Origin: Opitutaceae bacterium
GTDB lineage: Bacteria > Verrucomicrobiota > Verrucomicrobiia > Opitutales > Opitutaceae
Reading direction: 5' to 3'
NCBI GenBank assembly: GCA_024233285.1
Contig: JACKPU010000004.1
Coordinates: 234,355 to 298,354 of the forward strand
Length of the DNA: 64,000 nt
Shown: in pieces, positions 8,851 through 16,188 of the stretch
Numbering within the stretch: position 1 is the stretch's first letter
Layout of the letters: each line of letters begins with the position of its first letter
Notes under the pieces: model-generated
What the model was told of the DNA's origin: nothing
The model's database searches: none
What the model saw: only the letters and a program-made list of their open reading frames with translations
Program-made: the position numbers and the translations under genes

Positions 8851-8909
8851 ATACCCATAAACCCATAGGAAAAGTTGCACTTGTCAAACTAAAACGTATG
8901 GGTTTATGG
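8851..8909 (+). promoter_or_regulatory. divergent control region with two inverted copies of a CCTATGGGTTTATGG motif
   Basis: The 66 bp between the T4SS operon and the divergent gene at 8917 hold two near-identical sites in opposite orientation: TATGGGTTTATGG read on the minus strand (8852-8869 region) and on the plus strand (8896-8909). Each lies just upstream of one of the two divergent genes. A TTGACA hexamer on the minus strand (about 8880-8885) precedes one site. Further copies occur at 15929 and 16161 in the other divergent transfer region. The motif is seen; a shared operator or promoter element is inference. Confidence 0.6.
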
Positions 8910-8916
8910 AAATAGC

Positions 8917-9375
8917 ATGCCCACCACCAAGTCTGACCCCGTCAAAGTAAGTTTCTCATTCTATCCCCAGGATGTGGAAACCCTGACGATGCAGACGGTG
9001 GGTTTGCGCCGGCTGGGAGCCGCCGTCCGCCGGGGCACCGTGCTCCGGGCCTTGATCGAAATTACCTCAGAAACCGAGATGTTCGCGGCGGCGGTGTTGT
9101 TGCACCGTGATTACCAATCCAAGGAGGGGCCACGGGAATCAGACTATGTCGCCGATTTTCCCACGGTGGATCTGCCGTCCCAGTTGGTTAAGAAACTGGA
9201 TGCGGTCGTGACAGAACTGGCGGCCAAGGATATCTCGGCGAATCGAGCCTATGTTGTCCGGGCAATCCTGCGGTCAGCCCCAGCACCCAAGGAGTGGGTG
9301 AAGACTGTAGAAAAGTTTCTGCGGGATAACCCCCGTAGACCCCGGACGATCAAGCCCAAGCGGTCGGCTAAGTGA
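8917..9375 (+). CDS. putative DNA-binding regulator, unknown family
   Basis: Product of 152 aa. The N-terminus reads like a short ribbon-helix-helix type strand plus helices (VKVSFSFYPQDVETLTMQTVGLRR). There is a second helical unit at about residues 85-125 (VKKLDAVVTELAAKDISANRAYVVRAIL) and a very basic tail (RRPRTIKPKRSAK). Divergent from the T4SS operon across twin regulatory motifs and overlapping the following AAA+ gene. A relaxosome accessory protein or autoregulator would fit, but I do not recognise the family. Confidence 0.5.
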   Translation: MPTTKSDPVKVSFSFYPQDVETLTMQTVGLRRLGAAVRRGTVLRALIEITSETEMFAAAVLLHRDYQSKEGPRESDYVADFPTVDLPSQLVKKLDAVVTELAAKDISANRAYVVRAILRSAPAPKEWVKTVEKFLRDNPRRPRTIKPKRSAK

Positions 9376-10271
9376 TGGAGGCTGGTCGCCTAGAGCGGTT
9401 GCGCTCACTGGAATCCCATCTTCAGAAGCATTTGCTGGGTCAGGATCAGGTTTTAAGAAGAGCAGCGGCAATATTTGCGCGGGGTGAATTAGGACTGACC
9501 CGGAATAATGGTCCGCGGGGTACCTTTCTGGCGGTGGGACCCACCGGCACTGGCAAAACCGAGTTAGTGCTCTTGGCGGCGGATTATCTGTTCGGTCCGG
9601 GCAGGGTTCGGCGTTTTGATCTGTCGGAATTTCAGCGGGAGGATGCAGTCGAAAGACTGCTGGGTGCGGATAGTAGTGAAGGGGGGGCGTTTGGTCGTAT
9701 GGCCGTAGGGGATGGTCCCTGCGTATGGTTGTTCGACGAACTAGAGAAGGCGCACCCCAAGGTCTTTGATCTCTTTATACAGATATTGGAACCGGGGAGA
9801 CTGACGTTGGCCAATGGCCAGGAGTTATTATTTGATAATCATTATGTGGTCTTCACTTCGAATATTGGTGCTCCTGAAGCCATGCGCATGGCGCATTCCA
9901 ATCCGATCAGTATAGAGCGTGCCGTATTGCGACGAGTGGGGGAGGTCCTCCGTCCCGAACTCCTGGCGCGAATTCCGGAACAGCTGGCTTTCAACCGGCT
10001 GGATTCCTCGGTGCAGCGGGCCATTGCCGAGCTGCATCTCAATCGAGAGGTCTCCCGTCTAGGGGCAGCAGGGCATGCCTTGACCATCGGCGAGGGGGTA
10101 ATGGAGTTTCTTTTGCGTAGGGGATTTCATCCCCAGCTCGGCGCGCGTCCGCTGCGACAAACCATAGAGCGTTGTCTGCAAGATGCCGTGGTGCGAAGAC
10201 TATTATCCCATGGGATTGGTAGTGGTCATATTACAGCAGATATTAGTAATATGAGGTTAGACTTGTCATAG
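9375..10271 (+). CDS. stand-alone ClpB-D2-like AAA+ ATPase
   Basis: Product of 298 aa from ATG 9375 (a GTG at 9372 is equally possible). It matches the second AAA+ module of ClpA/ClpB: LLGQDQVLRRAA near residue 18, Walker A GPTGTGKTE at about 54, Walker B LFDELEKAHP at about 120, FTSNIG sensor 1, RPELLARI arginine-finger region, and sensor 2 LGARPLRQTIE in the ClpB D2-small domain. The N-domain, D1 module and middle domain are absent, so this is about one third of a normal ClpB. Being coupled to a regulator in a transfer element suggests a dedicated remodelling role for the transfer complex (inference). Confidence 0.8.
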   Translation: MEAGRLERLRSLESHLQKHLLGQDQVLRRAAAIFARGELGLTRNNGPRGTFLAVGPTGTGKTELVLLAADYLFGPGRVRRFDLSEFQREDAVERLLGADSSEGGAFGRMAVGDGPCVWLFDELEKAHPKVFDLFIQILEPGRLTLANGQELLFDNHYVVFTSNIGAPEAMRMAHSNPISIERAVLRRVGEVLRPELLARIPEQLAFNRLDSSVQRAIAELHLNREVSRLGAAGHALTIGEGVMEFLLRRGFHPQLGARPLRQTIERCLQDAVVRRLLSHGIGSGHITADISNMRLDLS

Positions 10272-10323
10272 ATGTTTATATGTGGCATATATACCATCTG
10301 TAATAGCGTAACACTATAAAATT

Positions 10324-10692
10324 ATGACATCACAAAAAGTAAAAGCACTCGAGGCCGCACGCGCCAAAATCGCCCAACTGGAAGAAGCCGTTGAAAAGGA
10401 GCGCGCCAAGGAACTGGCTTCCTTGCCTGCCAAATTTGGCTTCAGCAGTGCCACCGAATTCATCGCGGCCGTGAAAGCGGCTGCCGGTGGACGTTCAGGC
10501 AGCAAGACCAAGTCCGGCAAGCGTCGTCAGCGTGCGGTCATTGACGATAAGGTCAAGGCCACCGTGAAGAAGCTGACTGAAGAAGGTAAGACCGGTGCCG
10601 AGATCGCTGAGGCGGCTGGGATTTCCGTGCCCAGTGTTCAGAACATCAAAAAGGAGCTCGGGCTGGTTAGGTCCAAAGGGAAGAAGAAATAA
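10324..10692 (+). CDS. small coiled-coil plus HTH protein (H-NS/resolvase-HTH-like)
   Basis: Product of 122 aa. An N-terminal charged helix (ALEAARAKIAQLEEAVEKER) is followed by a basic linker GRSGSKTKSGKRRQR and a C-terminal helix-turn-helix GKTGAEIAEAAGISVPSVQN of the Hin/resolvase type. The first half resembles the oligomerisation part of H-NS-like proteins, but the DNA-binding half is an HTH instead of the usual H-NS motif. Single gene with its own strong terminator, so probably well expressed. Likely an architectural or regulatory DNA-binding protein of the element. Confidence 0.6.
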   Translation: MTSQKVKALEAARAKIAQLEEAVEKERAKELASLPAKFGFSSATEFIAAVKAAAGGRSGSKTKSGKRRQRAVIDDKVKATVKKLTEEGKTGAEIAEAAGISVPSVQNIKKELGLVRSKGKKK

Positions 10693-10708
10693 TTTTAGCA
10701 ATCTTCAC

Positions 10709-10743
10709 AAAAAGGGGAGCCTGATCACGGCTCCCCTTTTTTT
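10709..10743 (+). terminator. rho-independent terminator
   Basis: Perfect 8-bp stem GGGGAGCC (10714-10721) and GGCTCCCC (10729-10736) with a 7-base loop, flanked by an A run and a T run, 20 bp after the stop of the coiled-coil/HTH gene. The flanking A and T runs let it work in both directions. Confidence 0.9.
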
Positions 10744-11531
10744 GTGGGCAGAAATCCAGCTCTTTCGGAAACTGCAGAAGCGGGCTCCTATTTGATTTGA
10801 GCCAAATCCAAGTTTATCCCGGTTGCTCCAAGTTTGCCGGAGGTTGGAACTAATTGTCTGGGGCACTCAACGTTGTCTGCAATTGTGCACCCAATGCACA
10901 TTTTGTGCATAAAAGTGAACTGAGTTAACACTGTTTTCTGTGTTTTCTCTGGAAATACGGGAATCCCATATATGGGATGTAATGTAATGTATTGCGTGTA
11001 TGACACGTACTACAAATTGCTACTGATGCTACCGAGTGTTACCCGGTGGTAATTTGTGTGAGGACCTGTGATTTCTTGTTAAGAATTGTTAAGGATTCTT
11101 AAGATCCTTATGGTTCCTTTGGTTTTATGGAGCCTATAGGCCTTAGCAGATTTAGAAGTCTTAGAACCTTTAGGAATTCTAGAGTTTCTAGAGGTAAATC
11201 TAGGGATTTCCGGGTTTTTCCATGCATTCTATGGAGGTTCAATTTGTGCACTTTGTGCACAAAATGCACAATATGCAGAAACTGCATAATTGCGGCATGC
11301 GCATATGTTTTCATTCGTTGCAATAGTTGCGATGCTAGCCATGCAAGCTTAGCTCACAGGAACTCGCAAAAATTGCGATGGTATCGCAAAAAGCGGCATG
11401 AAAGTCTGTGCTCCCTTAAGGAAGAAATCTTATATTAGCGGATATCACGTTTATTTCCGATGAATTGAGCATTATATCAAAGACTGAGATGCATTTTGAG
11501 GTTACGCTTGGAGTCTTAACTTCGAAATCGG
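10744..11531. other. gene-free AT-rich tract made of short palindromes and repeats
   Basis: No convincing coding frame. From about 10,860 to 11,400 the DNA is a chain of overlapping short inverted and direct repeats: TGTGCAC-type words around 10,880-10,910 and again at 11,243-11,275, GGGAATCCCATATATGGGAT at 10,959-10,978, AAGGAT/ATCCTT at 11,091-11,109, TCTAGAG/TTCTAGAG around 11,178-11,193, TGCAT/TGCGATGC words at 11,270-11,400. The composition contrasts sharply with the GC-rich transfer genes. Candidate roles are a replication or recombination site, a structured RNA template or a mutational hot spot; none is proven. Confidence 0.5.
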
Positions 11532-12476
11532 GTGCCCCAACCGCCGATTGGAATTTCAAAAATGGCTCGTTCTCGTCAAAAATCTTCCCAAGCACAATTA
11601 GGTGAATGTCATAATATCTGGCGTTGCCCCACAGTCACCAATCTTACGCAGCGCGACCTAGTCGAAGGCCCTGGGTTGCGAATGTTCTTTGGAAGTCTTC
11701 GCCCTAAATCGACGTCATTCCATAAGCATGATGCAACTCAGCTACTACTCCTAACGGATTCCACGAAATGTGATGTTTCGTGGAAAGCGAAAAGAGGGAT
11801 AGCTATCAGCCAAGAGGTCACAAGGTCCGAAATACTGGTTATCCCAAGCGGGATAGTTCATTCGGAGGATTGGGATACCGCATCGGACGTCTTATTTTTG
11901 TACCTCGGAGATGATTGGCTGAGAAGTATGCGTCCTGAGGCACTATCCGAACCTGCTATTCTCAAAATGGATGAGCTACTGGCCTGTGATTCGTTGATTG
12001 GTAGCTTGCTCGCTACGATCAAATCGCAAGATCACACCTCGCCGCTATTCTGGAAATCACAGATGGGAGCTTTAGGCCATTGTTTTGCAGCACGTGTAAT
12101 CAACAGTCTCGTTTTAATGGAGCGAAACTCCGGTGACGTAAGCTGCAAACTTAGCAATGAGAGAATGAGGAAGGTTGCTGCTTACTTGAAATCTTGTCCC
12201 GGAAGTTCTGTAGGAGTATTAGGGATGGCAACTGCCGCTGGGCTCAGTCCGGGTCATTTTGGAAAGTTGTTTAAAGCTACTTTTCGTAAGACACCTGAGA
12301 GGTACATTCTAGACCTTCGGCTATTCAAAGCAAAGGACATGATTTGTACCGGCGACTACAACATAAGTGAAGTAGCGCAGATGAATGGGTTTTGTGATCA
12401 GAGCCATCTTGCGAAGCAATTTCGCCGACTTTTTCATGTAACACCTCAATCATTGCTTCCAAATAGGAAGAAATAG
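11532..12476 (+). CDS. AraC-family transcriptional regulator
   Basis: Product of 314 aa from a GTG (an ATG at 11562 is also possible). The C-terminal 100 residues are a clear AraC domain: MATAAGLSPGHFGKLFKATF, then TPERYILDLRLFKAKDMI, then the second HTH NISEVAQMNGFCDQSHLAKQ. The N-terminal half looks like a cupin-type sensor (HKHDATQLLLL, ILVIPSGIVHSEDW), matching AraC proteins that sense a small molecule or oxidation state. Base composition is noticeably more AT-rich than the transfer genes on both sides, so it may be a later insertion. Its targets are unknown. Confidence 0.85.
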   Translation: MPQPPIGISKMARSRQKSSQAQLGECHNIWRCPTVTNLTQRDLVEGPGLRMFFGSLRPKSTSFHKHDATQLLLLTDSTKCDVSWKAKRGIAISQEVTRSEILVIPSGIVHSEDWDTASDVLFLYLGDDWLRSMRPEALSEPAILKMDELLACDSLIGSLLATIKSQDHTSPLFWKSQMGALGHCFAARVINSLVLMERNSGDVSCKLSNERMRKVAAYLKSCPGSSVGVLGMATAAGLSPGHFGKLFKATFRKTPERYILDLRLFKAKDMICTGDYNISEVAQMNGFCDQSHLAKQFRRLFHVTPQSLLPNRKK

Positions 12477-12601
12477 TCAGGTTACTCAAAAATAACGTAT
12501 ATTTCCAATACGGAGGTAGTTAGGGAGGTGTAAACTGGCAGTGTAGTTAGTGCGGTCGTCGTGAAGGACAGGCACCAGGTTCAACCTTAACCCCTCAAAA
12601 C

Positions 12602-12880
12602 ATGCCCACTCCCACTTCATTGGTTAATCTCCAATTAACGCTACCATACCGTGATTACAGTGCTTACACCAAGGGTGTGAAGTTGCTGTCACCCGTAATG
12701 GGCAAACAGACACCCAAGGCTCTGGATCTAATTGTGCACACTCTGTGTGGGCGAGATGGCAAAGGACTGGCTGAGGATTATTTGGAGTCGATTCAATGGC
12801 CGTTCGAATCGATCAATCGCGGCAAGACCCGCATTGGGCGAGGGCTGGCGGTATCCCGCGCAAAGCGGGTGCAAACCTAA
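12602..12880 (+). CDS. hypothetical 92-aa protein
   Basis: MPTPTSLVNLQLTLPYRDYS start, hydrophilic, ends in a basic tail (GKTRIGRGLAVSRAKRVQ). No family recognised. It runs tail to tail into the VirD4 gene with a 4-base overlap of the stop regions. A purine-rich GGAGGTAGTTAGGGAGGTG stretch lies about 70 bp upstream, but no good ribosome-binding site is close to this ATG. Could be a small accessory gene or a spurious frame. Confidence 0.35.
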   Translation: MPTPTSLVNLQLTLPYRDYSAYTKGVKLLSPVMGKQTPKALDLIVHTLCGRDGKGLAEDYLESIQWPFESINRGKTRIGRGLAVSRAKRVQT

Positions 12881-14358
12881 GCATCAAGCGATTGCTCATT
12901 AGCCCGCGTGAATTTCGTGTAGGCAAGGGCGCATCTCTGGGGTTTGCCGGTGAATCGCGGGTGGCGGATCAAGGCCGTGCCGTCAGCCATGGATTGCAAG
13001 TCGGTCGGCTTGAACCACGGCTCCTCTTTCCATTGCCAGCTGCTGGAACTCTTTCCGCCGCTGAAGCCACCGCTGTATTTGCGGATTTCCCGTCCGCCCA
13101 TTTTATCCGCGATAATCTTGGCGCCTTTCTCATCGGCCGCCCGGAAATGGATTTGAGTCCGCAAGTTTGCCATAAACACATCCGCTTTCCGCTCTGTCTC
13201 AAACGACGCGTAAAACGAGAGTGGAGTCTGGGTAGCTGAGATCAGACACACGCCGGCTTCGCGTAATTCATCCACCGTGGTGTGATCCGCAAACCCATCT
13301 TCCGAAACCAAGGTGGTCTTTTGCCCCTCATCCAGCACCAGCACAATGAGGTTCTTTCGCTGCAATTCGGTCGGATCCAAATCGAACCGCCGGAAGGCGT
13401 GCAGGAAGAAAATCTGCTTGGCCAGCAGGTTGAGATACCGCCGCTCCACCTGGTAAGTTTGGGGGATCGACAGGCAAATTAGCCGACCTTGATCGACCTC
13501 GCTCAGGGTGAAATTTGGCACCACGGCGCAGAATACCTCGGCGATATCGGGTGGGGTGTAGGGCCTGAGAAAATTGGCGACGGTGTAGACGGTACCGCTC
13601 CGTTGCTCCGGGGGCTGGGCGGCAAAGTCCCGAAAGTATTGTAATTCGACCTGCGCGGCCGGGCCTGTCTTTTCGGCCAGCCGTGAGAGCACCAACTGCA
13701 TGTCCGTCGAAATACAAATCATGTTGTGGACGTTATCCAGAGTGACCGACAAATCGGCCGCCTCCAGTGCCTGCATGGCGTGGGTAATGACGTCCCGAGC
13801 GGTTTCCTTAAAAAAAGTCTGCCCGCCGCGCTGCCCAGCTGCAGTGGCCGTATCCACGATCATCTTGGCATAGGTACTCCAAGGGATATCCGGCATGCTC
13901 AAAAGGTTTATTCTCAAAGGAGCCTGCCATTGCTCTTTGGGAATATGGGGCGGACGAACCCGGATCAGTCTTAGGCTCGCTTCCTGACCCAGACTTTTGG
14001 CCATTTTGCTCAACGGTTTCCACAGCACGCCCTTGGAATCGACGGCCAGGACCCCGGTTTCTGGCAGAGTATTTCTGAGGCCATGCACGATCGGTACCAC
14101 CGCTCGTGCGGTTTTCCCGGTCCCTGTGGCCCCGGTTATCAGGAAATGGCAGCATGCCTCATCACGGGTCCATTTTAGTCCCCACAATTCTAACACATGG
14201 CGCTTGGTCTGCTCAGTATGCTGGCTGAGCAGCTGAAACAGGATCCAGCCACCGAGTCCCATGGCCCCTAACATTAAACCGAAAGACCCATAGCCGTGAG
14301 CCAACTGCTTGCTGGCGTATGCCAATAGCAGACATGACAGGATGCCCAAAGGCTTCAT
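12877..14358 (-). CDS. type IV coupling protein VirD4/TraG-like
   Basis: Product of 493 aa. Two N-terminal transmembrane segments (about residues 5-18 and 28-45) precede a RecA-like motor with Walker A ITGATGTGKTAR at about residue 75, Walker B LIVLVLDEGQKT at about residue 338 and a sensor motif LISATQTP. The coupling protein docks the relaxosome onto the secretion channel and pumps DNA. Last gene of a four-gene leftward operon; start overlaps the preceding gene by ATGA. Shorter than RP4 TraG. Confidence 0.85.
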   Translation of the reverse strand: MKPLGILSCLLLAYASKQLAHGYGSFGLMLGAMGLGGWILFQLLSQHTEQTKRHVLELWGLKWTRDEACCHFLITGATGTGKTARAVVPIVHGLRNTLPETGVLAVDSKGVLWKPLSKMAKSLGQEASLRLIRVRPPHIPKEQWQAPLRINLLSMPDIPWSTYAKMIVDTATAAGQRGGQTFFKETARDVITHAMQALEAADLSVTLDNVHNMICISTDMQLVLSRLAEKTGPAAQVELQYFRDFAAQPPEQRSGTVYTVANFLRPYTPPDIAEVFCAVVPNFTLSEVDQGRLICLSIPQTYQVERRYLNLLAKQIFFLHAFRRFDLDPTELQRKNLIVLVLDEGQKTTLVSEDGFADHTTVDELREAGVCLISATQTPLSFYASFETERKADVFMANLRTQIHFRAADEKGAKIIADKMGGREIRKYSGGFSGGKSSSSWQWKEEPWFKPTDLQSMADGTALIRHPRFTGKPQRCALAYTKFTRANEQSLDA

Positions 14359-14825
14359 ATCACCAGCAGGACTACGCCGATTGCTCCCAAGGCGATACCA
14401 GAGAAGAAAATTGCCAGCAGGTGACGCTGTCGCGTGACCTGAAACAGCTCGGTTACTGGTTTAAGCGAAGTTCCCAGTGATTCTAACCGGGTGACGGCGG
14501 CGTCCACGGGTGCCCGGACTTGGGCCTCAAGTTCCTTCGCAAGTTTGGCCGGCCGCTCCACGAGTTCATTTTGCAATTGTTCGAGTCCCGTGTTGACGCC
14601 GGCAATGGCGTCGGCCGCCTCGGCCAGGAGTTCTATCCGGGCATCCAAAGCGGTTTTCATTTCCAGGATCAGGGCCTGCCAAGTGTCCTCGGAGGCCTTT
14701 ATCCGCTGCCAATGCCAGGCAATCAGCAGGTATACCGGGTCGTCGGGCTGTAACTGATAATGGGAAGCTATCCACTGCAGGTCGGGCGGCAGGCTGTCGG
14801 TTCCGAGCAGATCCTCCGGTTTCAT
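14355..14825 (-). CDS. membrane-anchored coiled-coil protein of the DNA-processing operon
   Basis: Product of 156 aa: a soluble helical N-terminus, a long amphipathic stretch (EAADAIAGVNTGLEQLQNEL ... LEAQVRAPVDAAVTRLESLG) and one C-terminal transmembrane helix (LLAIFFSGIALGAIGVVLLVI). Position between a ParA-like gene and VirD4, with ATGA overlaps on both sides, is like TraM-type accessory genes of IncP-like plasmids, where such proteins help the relaxosome meet the coupling protein. That parallel is inference from layout. Confidence 0.6.
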   Translation of the reverse strand: MKPEDLLGTDSLPPDLQWIASHYQLQPDDPVYLLIAWHWQRIKASEDTWQALILEMKTALDARIELLAEAADAIAGVNTGLEQLQNELVERPAKLAKELEAQVRAPVDAAVTRLESLGTSLKPVTELFQVTRQRHLLAIFFSGIALGAIGVVLLVI

Positions 14826-15517
14826 CCGACAAGCAAATCTCCCGCCTTCGCGAATTCCTCCGCCATCTTGGCGTGAAACCGCACACAGCGCGATCGATCC
14901 AATACATGCAGATGCTCGGATGTTCTCCCCCGGCCAACCGTCAGATTGGCCTGTTGCAGCCGGTTGCGGGTGATTTCAGTGAGGCAGGGGACTTCTACCT
15001 CGGCAGCTCCCAGCTCAAGTAGCCGCCGGCGTGAGTTGCTCTGGGAAAACAAGGGGAGGGTATCGCCGTCCCTCAGGTTACAGGCAATCAGCCATCTAAC
15101 CCTGCCTTCATAGCGCTCAAGGAGGTCTGCGATCTGAGAGTTGGCGTCCTTGTCGTCCGTCCCGATCAGGACAAAGACCAAAGTACAGTCCAACTCATGG
15201 GATAGTTCCGGCAGCCTGGTTTCGTCCAAATACGAGAGTACCTTGCTCCCACCGGTCGCCCGGTTGTCGATCAGGACCGTATCCACGGTTTCCAGAGCAT
15301 GGACCACTCGGTCCAGTACCCCCAGTTTGTCTATATCGACGTCGGTATCGATAAACTCGGCCTCCGGGATGAACCGGTTAAAGGTCGAATTTGCATGGTC
15401 CAAGTCAAAGGCCTGCAAGGGCACCTCCTGGTCCGAAAGATAGTCGTGGAGCAAGGTGGCGATGAAGCTTTTGCCGATCCCGCCCTTGTCCTGCGGAAAG
15501 AGGATGATTCGTTTCAT
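14822..15517 (-). CDS. ParA/MinD-like ATPase (TraL-type)
   Basis: Product of 231 aa with the deviant Walker A KGGIGKSF at residues 11-18, an FDLDHANSTFNRF switch region and TVLIDNRATGGSK as Walker B neighbourhood. Proteins of this kind in transfer operons (TraL in RP4) are thought to bind nucleotides near the relaxosome or position the machinery. The gene begins 3 bp after the upstream small gene and overlaps the next by ATGA. No ParB or centromere partner is obvious beside it, arguing for a transfer role over partitioning. Confidence 0.75.
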   Translation of the reverse strand: MKRIILFPQDKGGIGKSFIATLLHDYLSDQEVPLQAFDLDHANSTFNRFIPEAEFIDTDVDIDKLGVLDRVVHALETVDTVLIDNRATGGSKVLSYLDETRLPELSHELDCTLVFVLIGTDDKDANSQIADLLERYEGRVRWLIACNLRDGDTLPLFSQSNSRRRLLELGAAEVEVPCLTEITRNRLQQANLTVGRGRTSEHLHVLDRSRCVRFHAKMAEEFAKAGDLLVG

Positions 15518-15520
15518 GGC

Positions 15521-15886
15521 CTAATAGTCATCGCGGGCTATTTTTGGCCCCTTCTGGCCCTTGCCGCTCAGGGACGGTCCCGCCGCGGAAACCCCAAAAG
15601 TTGGAGCGGCGGGTGCCGGAGGAGTAGGTTTGTCGCCCCGGGCGAGTTTCTGCCGGGTTCGCTCGATTTCGGCCTTGGTGAAGTGACGACGGCAGAACAC
15701 GCCTACAGCCGCTGTGGAGACCTTCAGACCATGACCGGTGAGCCGAGCAGCAATCTGCTCATAACTCATGAACTTGGCTCTTTGGAGTAAGAGGACGTCC
15801 CGATACGGGGCCAACAGACCCCGCATGTGGGCGGTGGGATCGTACTTTTTTACGTCATCCAACAAGCGACCATGCAGTTCGTTCAT
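15521..15886 (-). CDS. small HTH protein, possible oriT-binding relaxosome component (TraK-like)
   Basis: Product of 121 aa. Residues 40-70 (MSYEQIAARLTGHGLKVSTAAVGVFCRRH) form a helix-turn-helix of the kind found in TraK/KfrA-like plasmid proteins, where YxxIAxxLxxxGxxVS is the hallmark. The C-terminus is Pro/Ala rich and basic. First gene of the leftward DNA-processing operon and directly beside the presumed oriT, as expected for a protein that binds and bends oriT. Confidence 0.55.
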   Translation of the reverse strand: MNELHGRLLDDVKKYDPTAHMRGLLAPYRDVLLLQRAKFMSYEQIAARLTGHGLKVSTAAVGVFCRRHFTKAEIERTRQKLARGDKPTPPAPAAPTFGVSAAGPSLSGKGQKGPKIARDDY

Positions 15887-15928
15887 GCACCTATCATCTG
15901 ACTTTAAGTCTTAGATGTAAAATAAAAT

Positions 15929-15945
15929 CCTATGGGTTAATAAAT
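15929..15945 (+). promoter_or_regulatory. copy of the CCTATGGGTTWAT transfer-operon motif
   Basis: CCTATGGGTTAATAAAT lies about 45 bp upstream of the leftward DNA-processing operon. It matches the twin sites at 8852-8909 and the sites at 16139-16175, which suggests one regulator or one promoter type for all divergent transfer units. Confidence 0.55.
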
Positions 15946-15956
15946 ATACCGATATC

Positions 15957-16019
15957 GTAGTGGTGGGGCAGTAGTGGAGTAGTGGTGGCGAAGTAGTGGC
16001 CGGCCTAACTTTTGTTAGG
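15957..16019. other. candidate origin of transfer: 22-bp tandem repeats plus hairpin
   Basis: Two tandem 22-bp units (15957-15978 and 15979-16000, about 19 of 22 matching), each containing two GTAGTGG words, so that GTAGTGG recurs at 15957, 15971, 15979 and 15993 (spacing 14, 8, 14). Directly after them is an inverted repeat CCTAAC-TTTT-GTTAGG (16004-16019). Direct repeats bound by an accessory protein next to a small hairpin and nic site, between the relaxosome genes and the relaxase, is the usual plan of an oriT. No nic consensus can be assigned by eye. Confidence 0.6.
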
Positions 16020-16138
16020 GGTGGCGTGTTCACTCTGGGATAAGTGAAGATTGAAGGCGGATGCGTGCTCTTGTCTGGTGGTTCGGCGACTAAATCCAAC
16101 ATTCCAAGACTTTAGATTGCGTGTTTCTTTAAGGCTAA

Positions 16139-16175
16139 ACCTATGGTTTTAACTGGAAAAACCTATGGGTTTATG
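16139..16175 (+). promoter_or_regulatory. two copies of the CCTATGGKTTTA motif upstream of the relaxase
   Basis: ACCTATGGTTTTAAC at 16139 and ACCTATGGGTTTATG at 16161, 22 bp apart (two helical turns), both in the direction of the relaxase gene that starts at 16189. The second copy is identical in its core to the site before the T4SS operon. Spacing on one DNA face supports cooperative binding by a repressor; this is inference. Confidence 0.6.
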
Positions 16176-16188
16176 TTGATGTCAGAGC

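Noticed and set aside
8851..8880. Longer VirB2 start at 8880
   Set aside because: It would place the start codon inside the regulatory motif, and the shorter start gives a normal pilin.
15957..16000. GTAGTGG repeats as a CRISPR array
   Set aside because: Units are only 22 bp with two copies, no spacers and no cas genes.
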